Assembly: GCF_011602365.1 (NCBI RefSeq)
Contig: NZ_JAAONZ010000002.1
Location: forward strand, 310,001-374,000
Direction of reading: 5' to 3'
DNA length: 64,000 nt
Origin: Pseudomaricurvus hydrocarbonicus
GTDB taxonomy: Bacteria > Pseudomonadota > Gammaproteobacteria > Pseudomonadales > Cellvibrionaceae
Shown here: positions 32,596 to 40,233 of the stretch, in pieces
Layout of the letters: every line of letters starts with the position of its first letter
Numbering within the stretch: position 1 is the stretch's first letter
Translations under genes and position numbers: made by a program
The notes under the pieces: generated by a model
Seen by the model: only the letters and a program-made list of their open reading frames with translations
Told to the model about the DNA's origin: nothing
Databases searched by the model: none

Positions 32596-33633
32596 GTGAA
32601 AGCCATCACGCCGATTGCCGACACACCGATGAAAGACCCACTTTTGTTCGGCATAGTCATTCCGTATTTCCAGAGAGAACGGGGTATCCTCAGGCGGACC
32701 ATCAAGTCCATTCTGGAACAGCAGGGCGTCAGTCACTTCATGATCATGATTGTTGACGACGCCTCACCTGTCCCCGCAACAGAAGAACTCGCGGATCTGT
32801 TGGTCTCGGAACCCCGGCTACACATCTTGCGTCAAGCCAATGCCGGACCGGGAGCCGCCCGCAATGCCGGCCTGGATGCCCTGCCGGCCGACACCACCTA
32901 TGTGGCCTTTGTTGATTCCGATGACAGCTGGCACCCTCAGTTTCTCGCTCAGGCCCAGGCAGCTCTCGACGCCGGCCATGATGTATTTTTTGCCAACAGT
33001 CAACGCAGTGGCTTTGAACATTCCCGCTTTCAGTGGCAGTCCGAGGAGCAGCTCAACCTCGACGAGCAGGCCCATCGAGCCATTGATGCCCATCGATCCC
33101 TGTATGCTTTTGAGGGAGACTTTTTTGACTACGCCATCCACCGCAGCAATATCATCAGCACCTCGGCGCTGGTTTACCGACGCGCAAGTAACCCGGACTT
33201 GCGCTTCAATACTCACCTGTTTAACGGTCAGGACCGGCTCTTTAAGCTGAGTCTGTGTCAGACGGTGCAAAACATCGCCTTTTGTCCGACGGTATTGGTG
33301 GAAGAAGGACGTGGCATCAACATCTTTGACAATTCCCAGTGGGGTAGCCCGCAGGCACTGGTGCTCCTGCCAAACTACATCAAACTGTCCAAGTACATAT
33401 TGAAGCACCTGAGTTTAAACAAGGCCCAGCGCAAGTACGTAAACCGCCAGCTGAACGACAGTCGCTATGCCATGTTGGCCAGTTGCCTGCATTTGCTGAA
33501 AGCCGGCAAGCCCATTGAGTGGTCACGTCTGTGGGATACCTTGCGTGCCGATCCCGCCTTTGCCCTGCACGTCCTGCCCAATTTCCTGAGGCTTTTAGCC
33601 ACCAAAGGGAGAGCGGCGGCACATGGCCATTAA
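32596..33633 (+). CDS. Family 2 glycosyltransferase
   Basis: 345 residues from GTG 32596 (ATG 32629 is an alternative that starts just before the fold). The GT-A fold shows FGIVIPYFQRERGILRRTIKSIL, IVDDASP, GPGAARNAGL and the metal-binding FVDSDDSWHP. No membrane segment is seen. It transfers a sugar to the growing lipid-linked repeat unit on the cytoplasmic face. The flippase gene lies 60 bases on. Confidence 0.9.
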   Translation: MKAITPIADTPMKDPLLFGIVIPYFQRERGILRRTIKSILEQQGVSHFMIMIVDDASPVPATEELADLLVSEPRLHILRQANAGPGAARNAGLDALPADTTYVAFVDSDDSWHPQFLAQAQAALDAGHDVFFANSQRSGFEHSRFQWQSEEQLNLDEQAHRAIDAHRSLYAFEGDFFDYAIHRSNIISTSALVYRRASNPDLRFNTHLFNGQDRLFKLSLCQTVQNIAFCPTVLVEEGRGINIFDNSQWGSPQALVLLPNYIKLSKYILKHLSLNKAQRKYVNRQLNDSRYAMLASCLHLLKAGKPIEWSRLWDTLRADPAFALHVLPNFLRLLATKGRAAAHGH

Positions 33634-33693
33634 TCGCACCAGCCCGCGGCCTTTACGGGGCTTTCCCGACCCCTGTGAGCGAGGCCGGCACTG

Positions 33694-35148
33694 ATGGCGG
33701 TGCGCAAGAATCTCAGCATGATGGGGCTGGCCCACTTCATAGCCTTTGTATTAAATTTTGCCAGTGTCATTGTCGTATCGCGGTTGTTAACCCCCGAAGA
33801 AATTGGCATCTATTCGGTGTCGGTTGCCATACTGGGACTGGCTCATATTTTCCGTGACTTTGGCGTCGGGCAATATCTGGTTCAGGCCCAAACCGTTGGC
33901 AAGACCGAATTTCGCGCTGCCCTTTCCATCACTCTGTACGCGTCCTGGCTGATTGCTCTGGTGTTGTTTTTGGTGCGCGAACCCCTGGCGACTCTCTATC
34001 AACACGATGGCGTGTCACAGGTACTGGGTATCCTCTGTATCAACTTTATTGTGCTGCCCTTTGGTACGCCGCTGCTGTCCATGATGCAACGGGAATTACA
34101 ATTTCACTTTCTGGCTCTCAACCTGGGCCTCTCTACCCTGGTGCAAACCTCCGTGACCATTGCCTGCGCCTACGCGGGCCAAAGCTTTTTGAGTATGGCC
34201 TGGGGTGCACTGGCCGCTCACCTGGCCAAACTGGTCTGGCTCAACATCATGCGTCCCGGTGAAATTTTCATCTGGCCTACGCTACGGGGATTGAAAAGCA
34301 CCCTGCACTTTGGCTCACTGGCCAGTTTGGCTTCCATCATCCGCGAAGTGGGCACCAGCTCCTCGGATTTAATTCTCGGGCGAACCCTGGGGTTTTCCGA
34401 GGTGGCGTTTCTGAGTCGTGCCAATGGCCTCAACAAAATGTTGCTGACCCGGGTCGTAGCACTGGTACGTGGCGTATATTTCCCTACGTTTGCCAATGAA
34501 CTTCGCAATGGCGCGGATGGAGCCAAGCTGTACAGCCGCTCTATGTGTTATTTGGTCGCCATTACGGGTCCGGCCCTGGCAGTGATGGCCATTACTTCTG
34601 AACCGTTAATCCTGTTTTTATTCGGTGAGCAATGGCAGCGCTCAGTCCCGCTGGCCATGTTAATCTGCTTTTACGCCATGCTGGTCACCCCTTACTCGCT
34701 GTACAGCTTATCGCTGGTTGCCGCCGGTCACGTCAAACGCAATTTGTGGGTAGAAGTCATCATCCAGACGGTGCAGGTGCTGGTGCTACTCAGTTCCATC
34801 TGGTGGCCTTTGGAGCGCGTGGTGATGTTACTGGGACTGGTGGCGCTGACCCAAATAGCCTGCGCCCAATCCGCCCTGAAAAAAACCTTTGGTCTGACGA
34901 TGGCAGCCCACCTCAAGAGCCTCGCGCCATCACTGCTGTTGATTCCATTCTCCGCCAGCGGACCGGCGATACTGATGTATTTGGCGCAAAGTCACGGCTT
35001 CTCGGAGCAACGTCTGTTGATTTTACTGTTGTCTGGAGCACTGGCCGTGAGCGGTTGGGCCATTGGAATTTTTGTGACTCGTCACCCGATGAGAACCGAA
35101 GTCATGCATGGCCTGAGTACACTCAAATCCAAATACAAACCCTGTTAA
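33694..35148 (+). CDS. Polysaccharide flippase (Wzx/MOP family)
   Basis: 484 residues with twelve or more membrane segments from about residue 10. The N-terminus LSMMGLAHFIAFVLNFASVIVVSRLLTPEEIGIYSVSVAILGLAHIF is the classic oligosaccharide flippase beginning. It moves lipid-linked repeat units across the inner membrane. It is followed, 15 bases later, by the small leader frame at 35164. Confidence 0.9.
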   Translation: MAVRKNLSMMGLAHFIAFVLNFASVIVVSRLLTPEEIGIYSVSVAILGLAHIFRDFGVGQYLVQAQTVGKTEFRAALSITLYASWLIALVLFLVREPLATLYQHDGVSQVLGILCINFIVLPFGTPLLSMMQRELQFHFLALNLGLSTLVQTSVTIACAYAGQSFLSMAWGALAAHLAKLVWLNIMRPGEIFIWPTLRGLKSTLHFGSLASLASIIREVGTSSSDLILGRTLGFSEVAFLSRANGLNKMLLTRVVALVRGVYFPTFANELRNGADGAKLYSRSMCYLVAITGPALAVMAITSEPLILFLFGEQWQRSVPLAMLICFYAMLVTPYSLYSLSLVAAGHVKRNLWVEVIIQTVQVLVLLSSIWWPLERVVMLLGLVALTQIACAQSALKKTFGLTMAAHLKSLAPSLLLIPFSASGPAILMYLAQSHGFSEQRLLILLLSGALAVSGWAIGIFVTRHPMRTEVMHGLSTLKSKYKPC

Positions 35149-35163
35149 GGAAGGTATTCCGTC

Positions 35164-35292
35164 ATGAGTTTGAATCAGGCTTTCATGGCTAATATGGCCC
35201 TCACCGACGACAGCGTCAAAACCAACAACCAACAACCAACAACCAACAACCAACAACAGTGTGATCCAAAAACAGGTTTGTCGACCCCATGA
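35164..35292 (+). CDS. Small leader frame crossing a 7-bp repeat, coupled to next gene
   Basis: 42 residues from ATG 35164 with AAGGAAGG 7 bases upstream, ending in TGA at 35290-35292 that overlaps the next gene's ATG as ATGA. Its middle is Asn/Gln/Thr/Pro-rich because it reads through five AACCAAC units. A change in repeat number shifts the frame and would break coupling. The peptide itself need not have a function; the frame could be chance, but its ribosome site and end argue otherwise. Confidence 0.5.
   Translation: MSLNQAFMANMALTDDSVKTNNQQPTTNNQQQCDPKTGLSTP
35220..35254 (+). repeat. AACCAAC heptamer repeat, five units
   Basis: Five exact AACCAAC units at 35220-35254 plus a partial sixth. 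The unit is not a multiple of three, so slipped-strand gain or loss would change the reading frame of the leader at 35164. Confidence 0.95.
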
Positions 35293-36725
35293 GTCTGATT
35301 AAAAAGATTGTGCACCTCACCCGGCTGGATGTGCTACTGGAACGCTGTTTCAGTGCCGGGTTTGGTGTGTATGTTAAGGCCCACCCGGATTGCTACCTTC
35401 ACCTAAAACGACAATTCGAAGAACACCAGTCACAACAGATGCAGGCTTTGGAGTTTAGCAAAGGCAGCGGGGTCTCCATCCACGGGTCGGCCGAACTGGT
35501 GTATTACCGGGGATTATCCCTCGGCAACAATGTGCACATCGGAGAACAGGCTTATCTCCACGCTTTAGGTGGCATTACCATTGGCGACAACACCCACATT
35601 GGTCGCAACGTCACGATCCTGAGTTCATCTCATGGTCATACGGATGCCCTGCCTTATGACACTCAAATTAATCTGCAGGCGGTCCAGATTGGCAAAAACG
35701 TCTCGATTGAAAGCCATGTCACGATCTTGCCCGGGGTGACCATTGGCGATGGCGCCATTGTTAAAGCGGGGACGCTGGTGACTCAGGATATTGCCAACTG
35801 CCGCATTATAACCACCGCCCCGGTCAACGTGAGCACCCCGAGAGACAGCGTACATTACCAACAATTAAACGACGCCGAAAAATGGGTCGGTGCCACGGGC
35901 AGGCTGTTATCGGCTCAGGCCCGATCAAACTATGGTCTGAGTGCGGATGAGCTGGGCGCAAACCTGTTTTTTGTGCTGGGTACCGGTCGCAGTGGCAGTA
36001 CGGCTTTTGCCAAAACCCTTAACGGCTATGGCAATATAACCTGTCAGCATGAACCCAAACTCCCCTTGGTGGCCCTGTCAACACAATATGCCCATCACGA
36101 AATATCCGCGGAAGAAGCGAAGAACACACTGCAAAAGCTCTATTGCGATCAGAGAATCTACCCGCACCATCTCCACGGTGAATCCGACCAGAAATATTCA
36201 AATCTGGTGGCTTTATTGCATGAAGTGCTTCCCAAAGCCAAGTTTATCTGGCTACTGAGAAACCCCGTTGACACCATAAACTCCACCTACTCCCGTGGCT
36301 GGTTTTCCCAGCAGGATCTTTTTCCAACATCGGCCCAGGAAGACGAACGGCGCTTGCCGTTCAAACCCCTCTACTCACAGTTTCGGGTGCATGCGGATAA
36401 AGTGGGGGTCATGAGTCGGGATGAGTGGCACCGTATGTCGCCCTTTGCCCGAAATTGCTGGTACTGGAGTTACTGGAATCAGCTGATCGAACAACAATTT
36501 ACGGATTTACCCGAAGATCAAAAGCTGATGCTCCGATTGGAGAATCTGCAAGAACGACTGGACGATGTGGCCAGTTTCCTTAAGTGCGGCAGTTTAAAGA
36601 ACGTTCGCGTGAAACAAAGCAATCAGGCTTCTTATCAGTTATCGACCCAGGCGGCCTGGACCGATGCCATGCATCGCGAATTTCAGCAGCTCTGCCAGCC
36701 AAGCTTCCAGCGCTGGTATTCATGA
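35289..36725 (+). CDS. Hexapeptide acetyltransferase-sulfotransferase fusion
   Basis: 478 residues. Residues about 62-185 are a left-handed beta-helix acyltransferase with hexapeptide turns (LGNNVHIGEQAYLHALGGITIGDNTHIGRNVTI) like maltose or serine acetyltransferases. Residues about 225-470 are a sulfotransferase: PAPS 5'-phosphosulfate loop GTGRSGST (231-238) and 3'-phosphate motif FIWLLRNPVDTINSTYSRG. It probably both acetylates and sulfates sugars of the polysaccharide. The two-domain fusion in one frame is clear; the substrates are inferred. Confidence 0.85.
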   Translation: MSLIKKIVHLTRLDVLLERCFSAGFGVYVKAHPDCYLHLKRQFEEHQSQQMQALEFSKGSGVSIHGSAELVYYRGLSLGNNVHIGEQAYLHALGGITIGDNTHIGRNVTILSSSHGHTDALPYDTQINLQAVQIGKNVSIESHVTILPGVTIGDGAIVKAGTLVTQDIANCRIITTAPVNVSTPRDSVHYQQLNDAEKWVGATGRLLSAQARSNYGLSADELGANLFFVLGTGRSGSTAFAKTLNGYGNITCQHEPKLPLVALSTQYAHHEISAEEAKNTLQKLYCDQRIYPHHLHGESDQKYSNLVALLHEVLPKAKFIWLLRNPVDTINSTYSRGWFSQQDLFPTSAQEDERRLPFKPLYSQFRVHADKVGVMSRDEWHRMSPFARNCWYWSYWNQLIEQQFTDLPEDQKLMLRLENLQERLDDVASFLKCGSLKNVRVKQSNQASYQLSTQAAWTDAMHREFQQLCQPSFQRWYS

Positions 36726-37125
36726 CTCAATACCTGAGACAAAGAACGTTGAGAATTTTCCGGGAGCTGAATAGCCAGGACACCGCGTTCACCACTGAAC
36801 ATTGCCACCACTGGCGTTTTAACGTGATTGCCACCTTGTGCCCAAAGCCCACAATGCATATTACTTACAGAACTTAAATACAGAGCTTTTAATCAGGTTT
36901 TGATCTTTAATGATTTTGCTTTCGCCATTATCGAGACACTGCTTTCGCCGTTATCGAGACACTGGTGGTTAAACGGTTTTTTTTCATTAGACTCAAGCAG
37001 GTGGTAATCCGTTTATCGGTAGCCGGTGAATTGCCAGACTGAATTGGCGCAATCACGATTGGTGTATTAATGTAGTTGGTGTATTAATGTAGTTGTTAAG
37101 CCATTCTGGAAATAAGGGATTTAGT
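36726..37125 (+). other. Intergenic region with two tandem duplications
   Basis: No gene is supported. A 23-base unit beginning TGCTTTCGCC is repeated at 36917-36939 and 36940-36962 with one mismatch, and a 17-base unit GGTGTATTAATGTAGTT is repeated at 37061-37077 and 37078-37094. Both are recent-looking tandem copies upstream of the TPR gene. Confidence 0.75.
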
Positions 37126-37794
37126 GTGATTCGGGACTTTTTTTACTTCATCTGCCTGCTTTTCACCGCCAGCGCATACTTATTGTTTGGCTCAACTCTG
37201 GCCTACGCAAATAAAAGTAATTGTGGTGACGTCTACGATGTTGCCATTGGCCCCTGGGATTACGCCGATCCAGTGAATCATCAGGGCAATGTGGCTAAAG
37301 TTGAGCGCCGGCATTTCACCCCTAACGTAGAAAGGCTGATCAGCGGTGAATCCACGTCAGAGATCATGCCGGATCTCGCCTACACCCTGTCCAAGTTCCC
37401 CAATCACTACCGGGCTCTGTACAGTCTGATTCGGTTTGATGAACAGCGCAATGGCAGCCTGCCGCAAGTCGGCAGTTATAAGTATCCGTTCACTCAGAGC
37501 GTCACCTGTTACTTTGAGCGGGCTTTTCAGTTTCGCCCTGATGATGCAAAACTTTATCAGCTGTATGGTATCTATTTCTTCAAAAAAGAAGATTATGAAC
37601 AAGCCATGGAAAACTTTAAAAAGTCAAAAGAGCTGAGCCCCTCCCCGGAAGCTGACTACAATATCGGTCTGGTTTACTTTGAAATGGGAGATTTGGAAAA
37701 CGCCAAATTCTTTGCTGAAAAAGCCTATGCCGCGGACTTCCCCATTGCTGGCTTAAAAAACAAGCTTCTCGATAAGGGCATTGAGCTTAAATAA
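37126..37794 (+). CDS. Exported TPR protein
   Basis: 222 residues from GTG 37126, with AAGGGA 6 bases upstream. A signal peptide (about 3-28, FFYFICLLFTASAYLLFGSTLAYA) is followed by a helical TPR region (about 130-200: ALYSLIRF, DDAKLYQLYGIYFFKKEDYEQAMENFKKSKEL, ADYNIGLVYFEMGDLENAKFFAEKAY). TPR proteins in EPS loci often scaffold assembly in the periplasm. Cysteines near residues 33 and 106 may form a disulfide. Confidence 0.75.
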   Translation: MIRDFFYFICLLFTASAYLLFGSTLAYANKSNCGDVYDVAIGPWDYADPVNHQGNVAKVERRHFTPNVERLISGESTSEIMPDLAYTLSKFPNHYRALYSLIRFDEQRNGSLPQVGSYKYPFTQSVTCYFERAFQFRPDDAKLYQLYGIYFFKKEDYEQAMENFKKSKELSPSPEADYNIGLVYFEMGDLENAKFFAEKAYAADFPIAGLKNKLLDKGIELK

Positions 37795-37841
37795 CAAGGG
37801 TTGATCACGTTTATACGCTTTGTGAATATACCCACTAGGAA

Positions 37842-38786
37842 ATGCTTGTGACAGAAACACTCCCTCTTGTCTCCATTATTGTGCCCGTCTTTAATGGCGA
37901 GAGGCACATCGGGCAATGCCTAACCAGTCTGGTCGGTCAACGCTACCCCAATAAGGAAATCATTGTGGTGGATGATGGCAGCACGGACAACTCTGCAGCG
38001 ATTGTCAGATCCTTTGGGGATCGCGTGCAATACCTGCTGCAGGACAATGCCGGCTCCGCGGTGGCTCGCAACACCGGTCTTGACCATGCCCACGGTGACT
38101 ATATTGCGTTTAATGACGGAGACGACCTTTGGGCCCCGAACCGGTTGCATCAGCAGGTTCACTTTATGGAGACGCATCCGGAATATGGGGTGGCTACCGG
38201 GCGCTTTGCGCATGTGGATGAATCATTCAGCTTCTCCGATGCGCAAGCCGTCAATGAGGAGGTTCAACCCAGCGTGGTCTCATCGCGGTCCGGGTGGGTT
38301 TACCACACCCTCTTCGAAACTTCCTGGTACCACATCATCGCCGCGCTGGTGCGCAAAGAGGTGCTGCAGCAGGTCCGGTTCAACCCCAGTTATCGCCGTG
38401 GACAGGATTATGATTTTTGGTTGCAGTTGGCCGCCACCACCCGGATTGCTCAACTCGATACCCTGTACGCCTATTATCGCAAGAACAACCTGAGTATTTC
38501 ACATCGCCCTCACCTGCGTAACTACCGGGCTGAGATCATGGAAAATGCCGTCAAAACCATGGGTACCCGCAGTCAATCCGGTGAATCCATTCAGCCAACG
38601 GAACTGGATCGGTTTTTTTTCAAGGTGTGGTTTGAACACGGCTATGAGCTCTTTCTGGCTAAATGGTACAAGCCGGCACTGCAGTCCTTTATTAAGGCCA
38701 TGAAATACAAACCGATGCGGTTTGACAGCTATAAATTTGTCATGCGCTGCCTGATACACCTGCCATCAGATGAGTCACCAAGATGA
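37842..38786 (+). CDS. Family 2 glycosyltransferase
   Basis: 314 residues with a GT-A fold: SIIVPVFNGERHIGQCLTSLVGQ, VVDDGSTDNS, GSAVARNTGLDHAHGDYIAFNDGDDLW, and RRGQDYDFWLQLA in the acceptor region. The DxD-like motif here is DGDD. AGGA precedes the ATG. Its stop overlaps the DUF2264 gene as ATGA, suggesting co-production. Confidence 0.92.
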   Translation: MLVTETLPLVSIIVPVFNGERHIGQCLTSLVGQRYPNKEIIVVDDGSTDNSAAIVRSFGDRVQYLLQDNAGSAVARNTGLDHAHGDYIAFNDGDDLWAPNRLHQQVHFMETHPEYGVATGRFAHVDESFSFSDAQAVNEEVQPSVVSSRSGWVYHTLFETSWYHIIAALVRKEVLQQVRFNPSYRRGQDYDFWLQLAATTRIAQLDTLYAYYRKNNLSISHRPHLRNYRAEIMENAVKTMGTRSQSGESIQPTELDRFFFKVWFEHGYELFLAKWYKPALQSFIKAMKYKPMRFDSYKFVMRCLIHLPSDESPR

Positions 38787-40198
38787 TTAACTTGACCGAT
38801 CTGACCAGGAGCTACGAGACCCAACAGCAGAATTTCCGCCGCCTGAGATTGAGAAAAAGAAAATTTGATCAGGGCGATGGGGCGATTAAAGCGAGCTTTA
38901 AAGACCCATCCAAACCCATTGCCGTGAAGCTGGACGATTTAACGGTGTACTTTTGGCGGGCACATCAACATTATCAGAATACACACAACACTGCGGTTCA
39001 TTACCCAGGCCTAGGCAGCATTTACGGCGCCGACAATGACGGGCTTGAAGGGATGAGTCGATTACTGCCGCTCTGGGCCGCTTATATCACCTCACCTCAG
39101 GCGCAACCCGTCCTCGCCGAGGATATGCTGCGATACATTGGCCGGGTGTTGAGCCGTGGCACAAACCCTGCTGACCCCGCCTATTGGGGAGAGATCACCG
39201 ATCGCAGCACCCTCATCTGTGAAGCGGCCGATATCGCACTGGCGGTGTGGCTTGTGCGTGGCAGTGTGTGGCTTCATCTGCCGAAAAATGATCGAGTGCG
39301 TATCTTAACGTGGTTAAAGCAGGTGCAAGGCAAAAAAACGGCGGACAACAACTGGCACCTGTTTGTTGTACTGATTGAGAAAGTGATTCAGTCTCTGGAC
39401 AAAAGTTACCAGCCTGAATATATGACCCAGTACCAGAGAATCAAATCTTTTTATCTGGGGCAAGGGTGTTTTAAAGACGGTGAAAACGGTCAGGTCGATC
39501 TTTATAACGCCTGGGGTTTTCATTATTGCCTATACTGGCTCGACCAGATTGACCCTGACTTCGATGCTGATTTTATAAAACACAGTATTTGCGAATACAG
39601 CCGCTGGTTTCAATACCTGTTTACCAGTAACGGCTGCCCACTGTTTGGTCGCAGCCTCTGTTATCGAATGGCTATGCCAGTGCCAATCCAGGCGGCCAAT
39701 GAATACGCACCCCAGGAATTCAGTGATGGGAAAATATTACACATTCTCTACAGTTGCTGGAGCTTTTTCATTAACAACGGTGCACTTAAATATGGCCGTC
39801 CAACTCAAGGGGTTTTCGAAGATGACCCAACCTGGCTGGACCCGTACACCGGGCCCGCCAGCGCCTTTTGGGGCACACGATCTTTGGTGATGTATTTTTA
39901 CCGCAGTACCGCTGTCGATTGGACCCAAACGCACTTGGCACCATTACCCGCGGAAGAAGAAAAAAAGACCCTGCAAGTGAGTTCTGCGGGCTTCTGCGTG
40001 ACCACTGAGCCATCCCAGAAACTGAGTCAGGTAGAATTTTTACGGCATTACAATCGGTTTTACCCTCAATTGGTCGACACGCCCAGCCTTAAGGAGAGGA
40101 TCAGAGCGTTAGTTTTAGGGATTTCCCAGCGGCCGACCAACAATTTACTCAAAAAAACCGTCAGGGTATTTGATTCACGACTGAGCTACTACCGCTAA
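38783..40198 (+). CDS. DUF2264 family protein
   Basis: 471 residues with the DUF2264 core: YPGLGSIYGADNDGLEGMSRLLPLWA, NPADPAYWGEITDRSTLICEAADIALAVWL, DNNWHLF and DGENGQVDLYNAWGFHYCLYWL. The fold is an alpha/alpha barrel related to glycan lyases and hydrolases; its enzymatic activity is not established. No signal peptide is seen, so it seems cytoplasmic. Coupling to a glycosyltransferase is unusual for the family and hints at polysaccharide repeat trimming or modification. Confidence 0.8.
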   Translation: MINLTDLTRSYETQQQNFRRLRLRKRKFDQGDGAIKASFKDPSKPIAVKLDDLTVYFWRAHQHYQNTHNTAVHYPGLGSIYGADNDGLEGMSRLLPLWAAYITSPQAQPVLAEDMLRYIGRVLSRGTNPADPAYWGEITDRSTLICEAADIALAVWLVRGSVWLHLPKNDRVRILTWLKQVQGKKTADNNWHLFVVLIEKVIQSLDKSYQPEYMTQYQRIKSFYLGQGCFKDGENGQVDLYNAWGFHYCLYWLDQIDPDFDADFIKHSICEYSRWFQYLFTSNGCPLFGRSLCYRMAMPVPIQAANEYAPQEFSDGKILHILYSCWSFFINNGALKYGRPTQGVFEDDPTWLDPYTGPASAFWGTRSLVMYFYRSTAVDWTQTHLAPLPAEEEKKTLQVSSAGFCVTTEPSQKLSQVEFLRHYNRFYPQLVDTPSLKERIRALVLGISQRPTNNLLKKTVRVFDSRLSYYR

Positions 40199-40233
40199 CC
40201 CTAACCACTGAAGATTTAAAAGGCAGCTTCCAA

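Noticed and set aside
36584-36877. 97-codon frame at the end of the sulfotransferase fusion gene
   Set aside because: Mostly out-of-frame translation of the sulfotransferase end, with no ribosome site and an incoherent tail.
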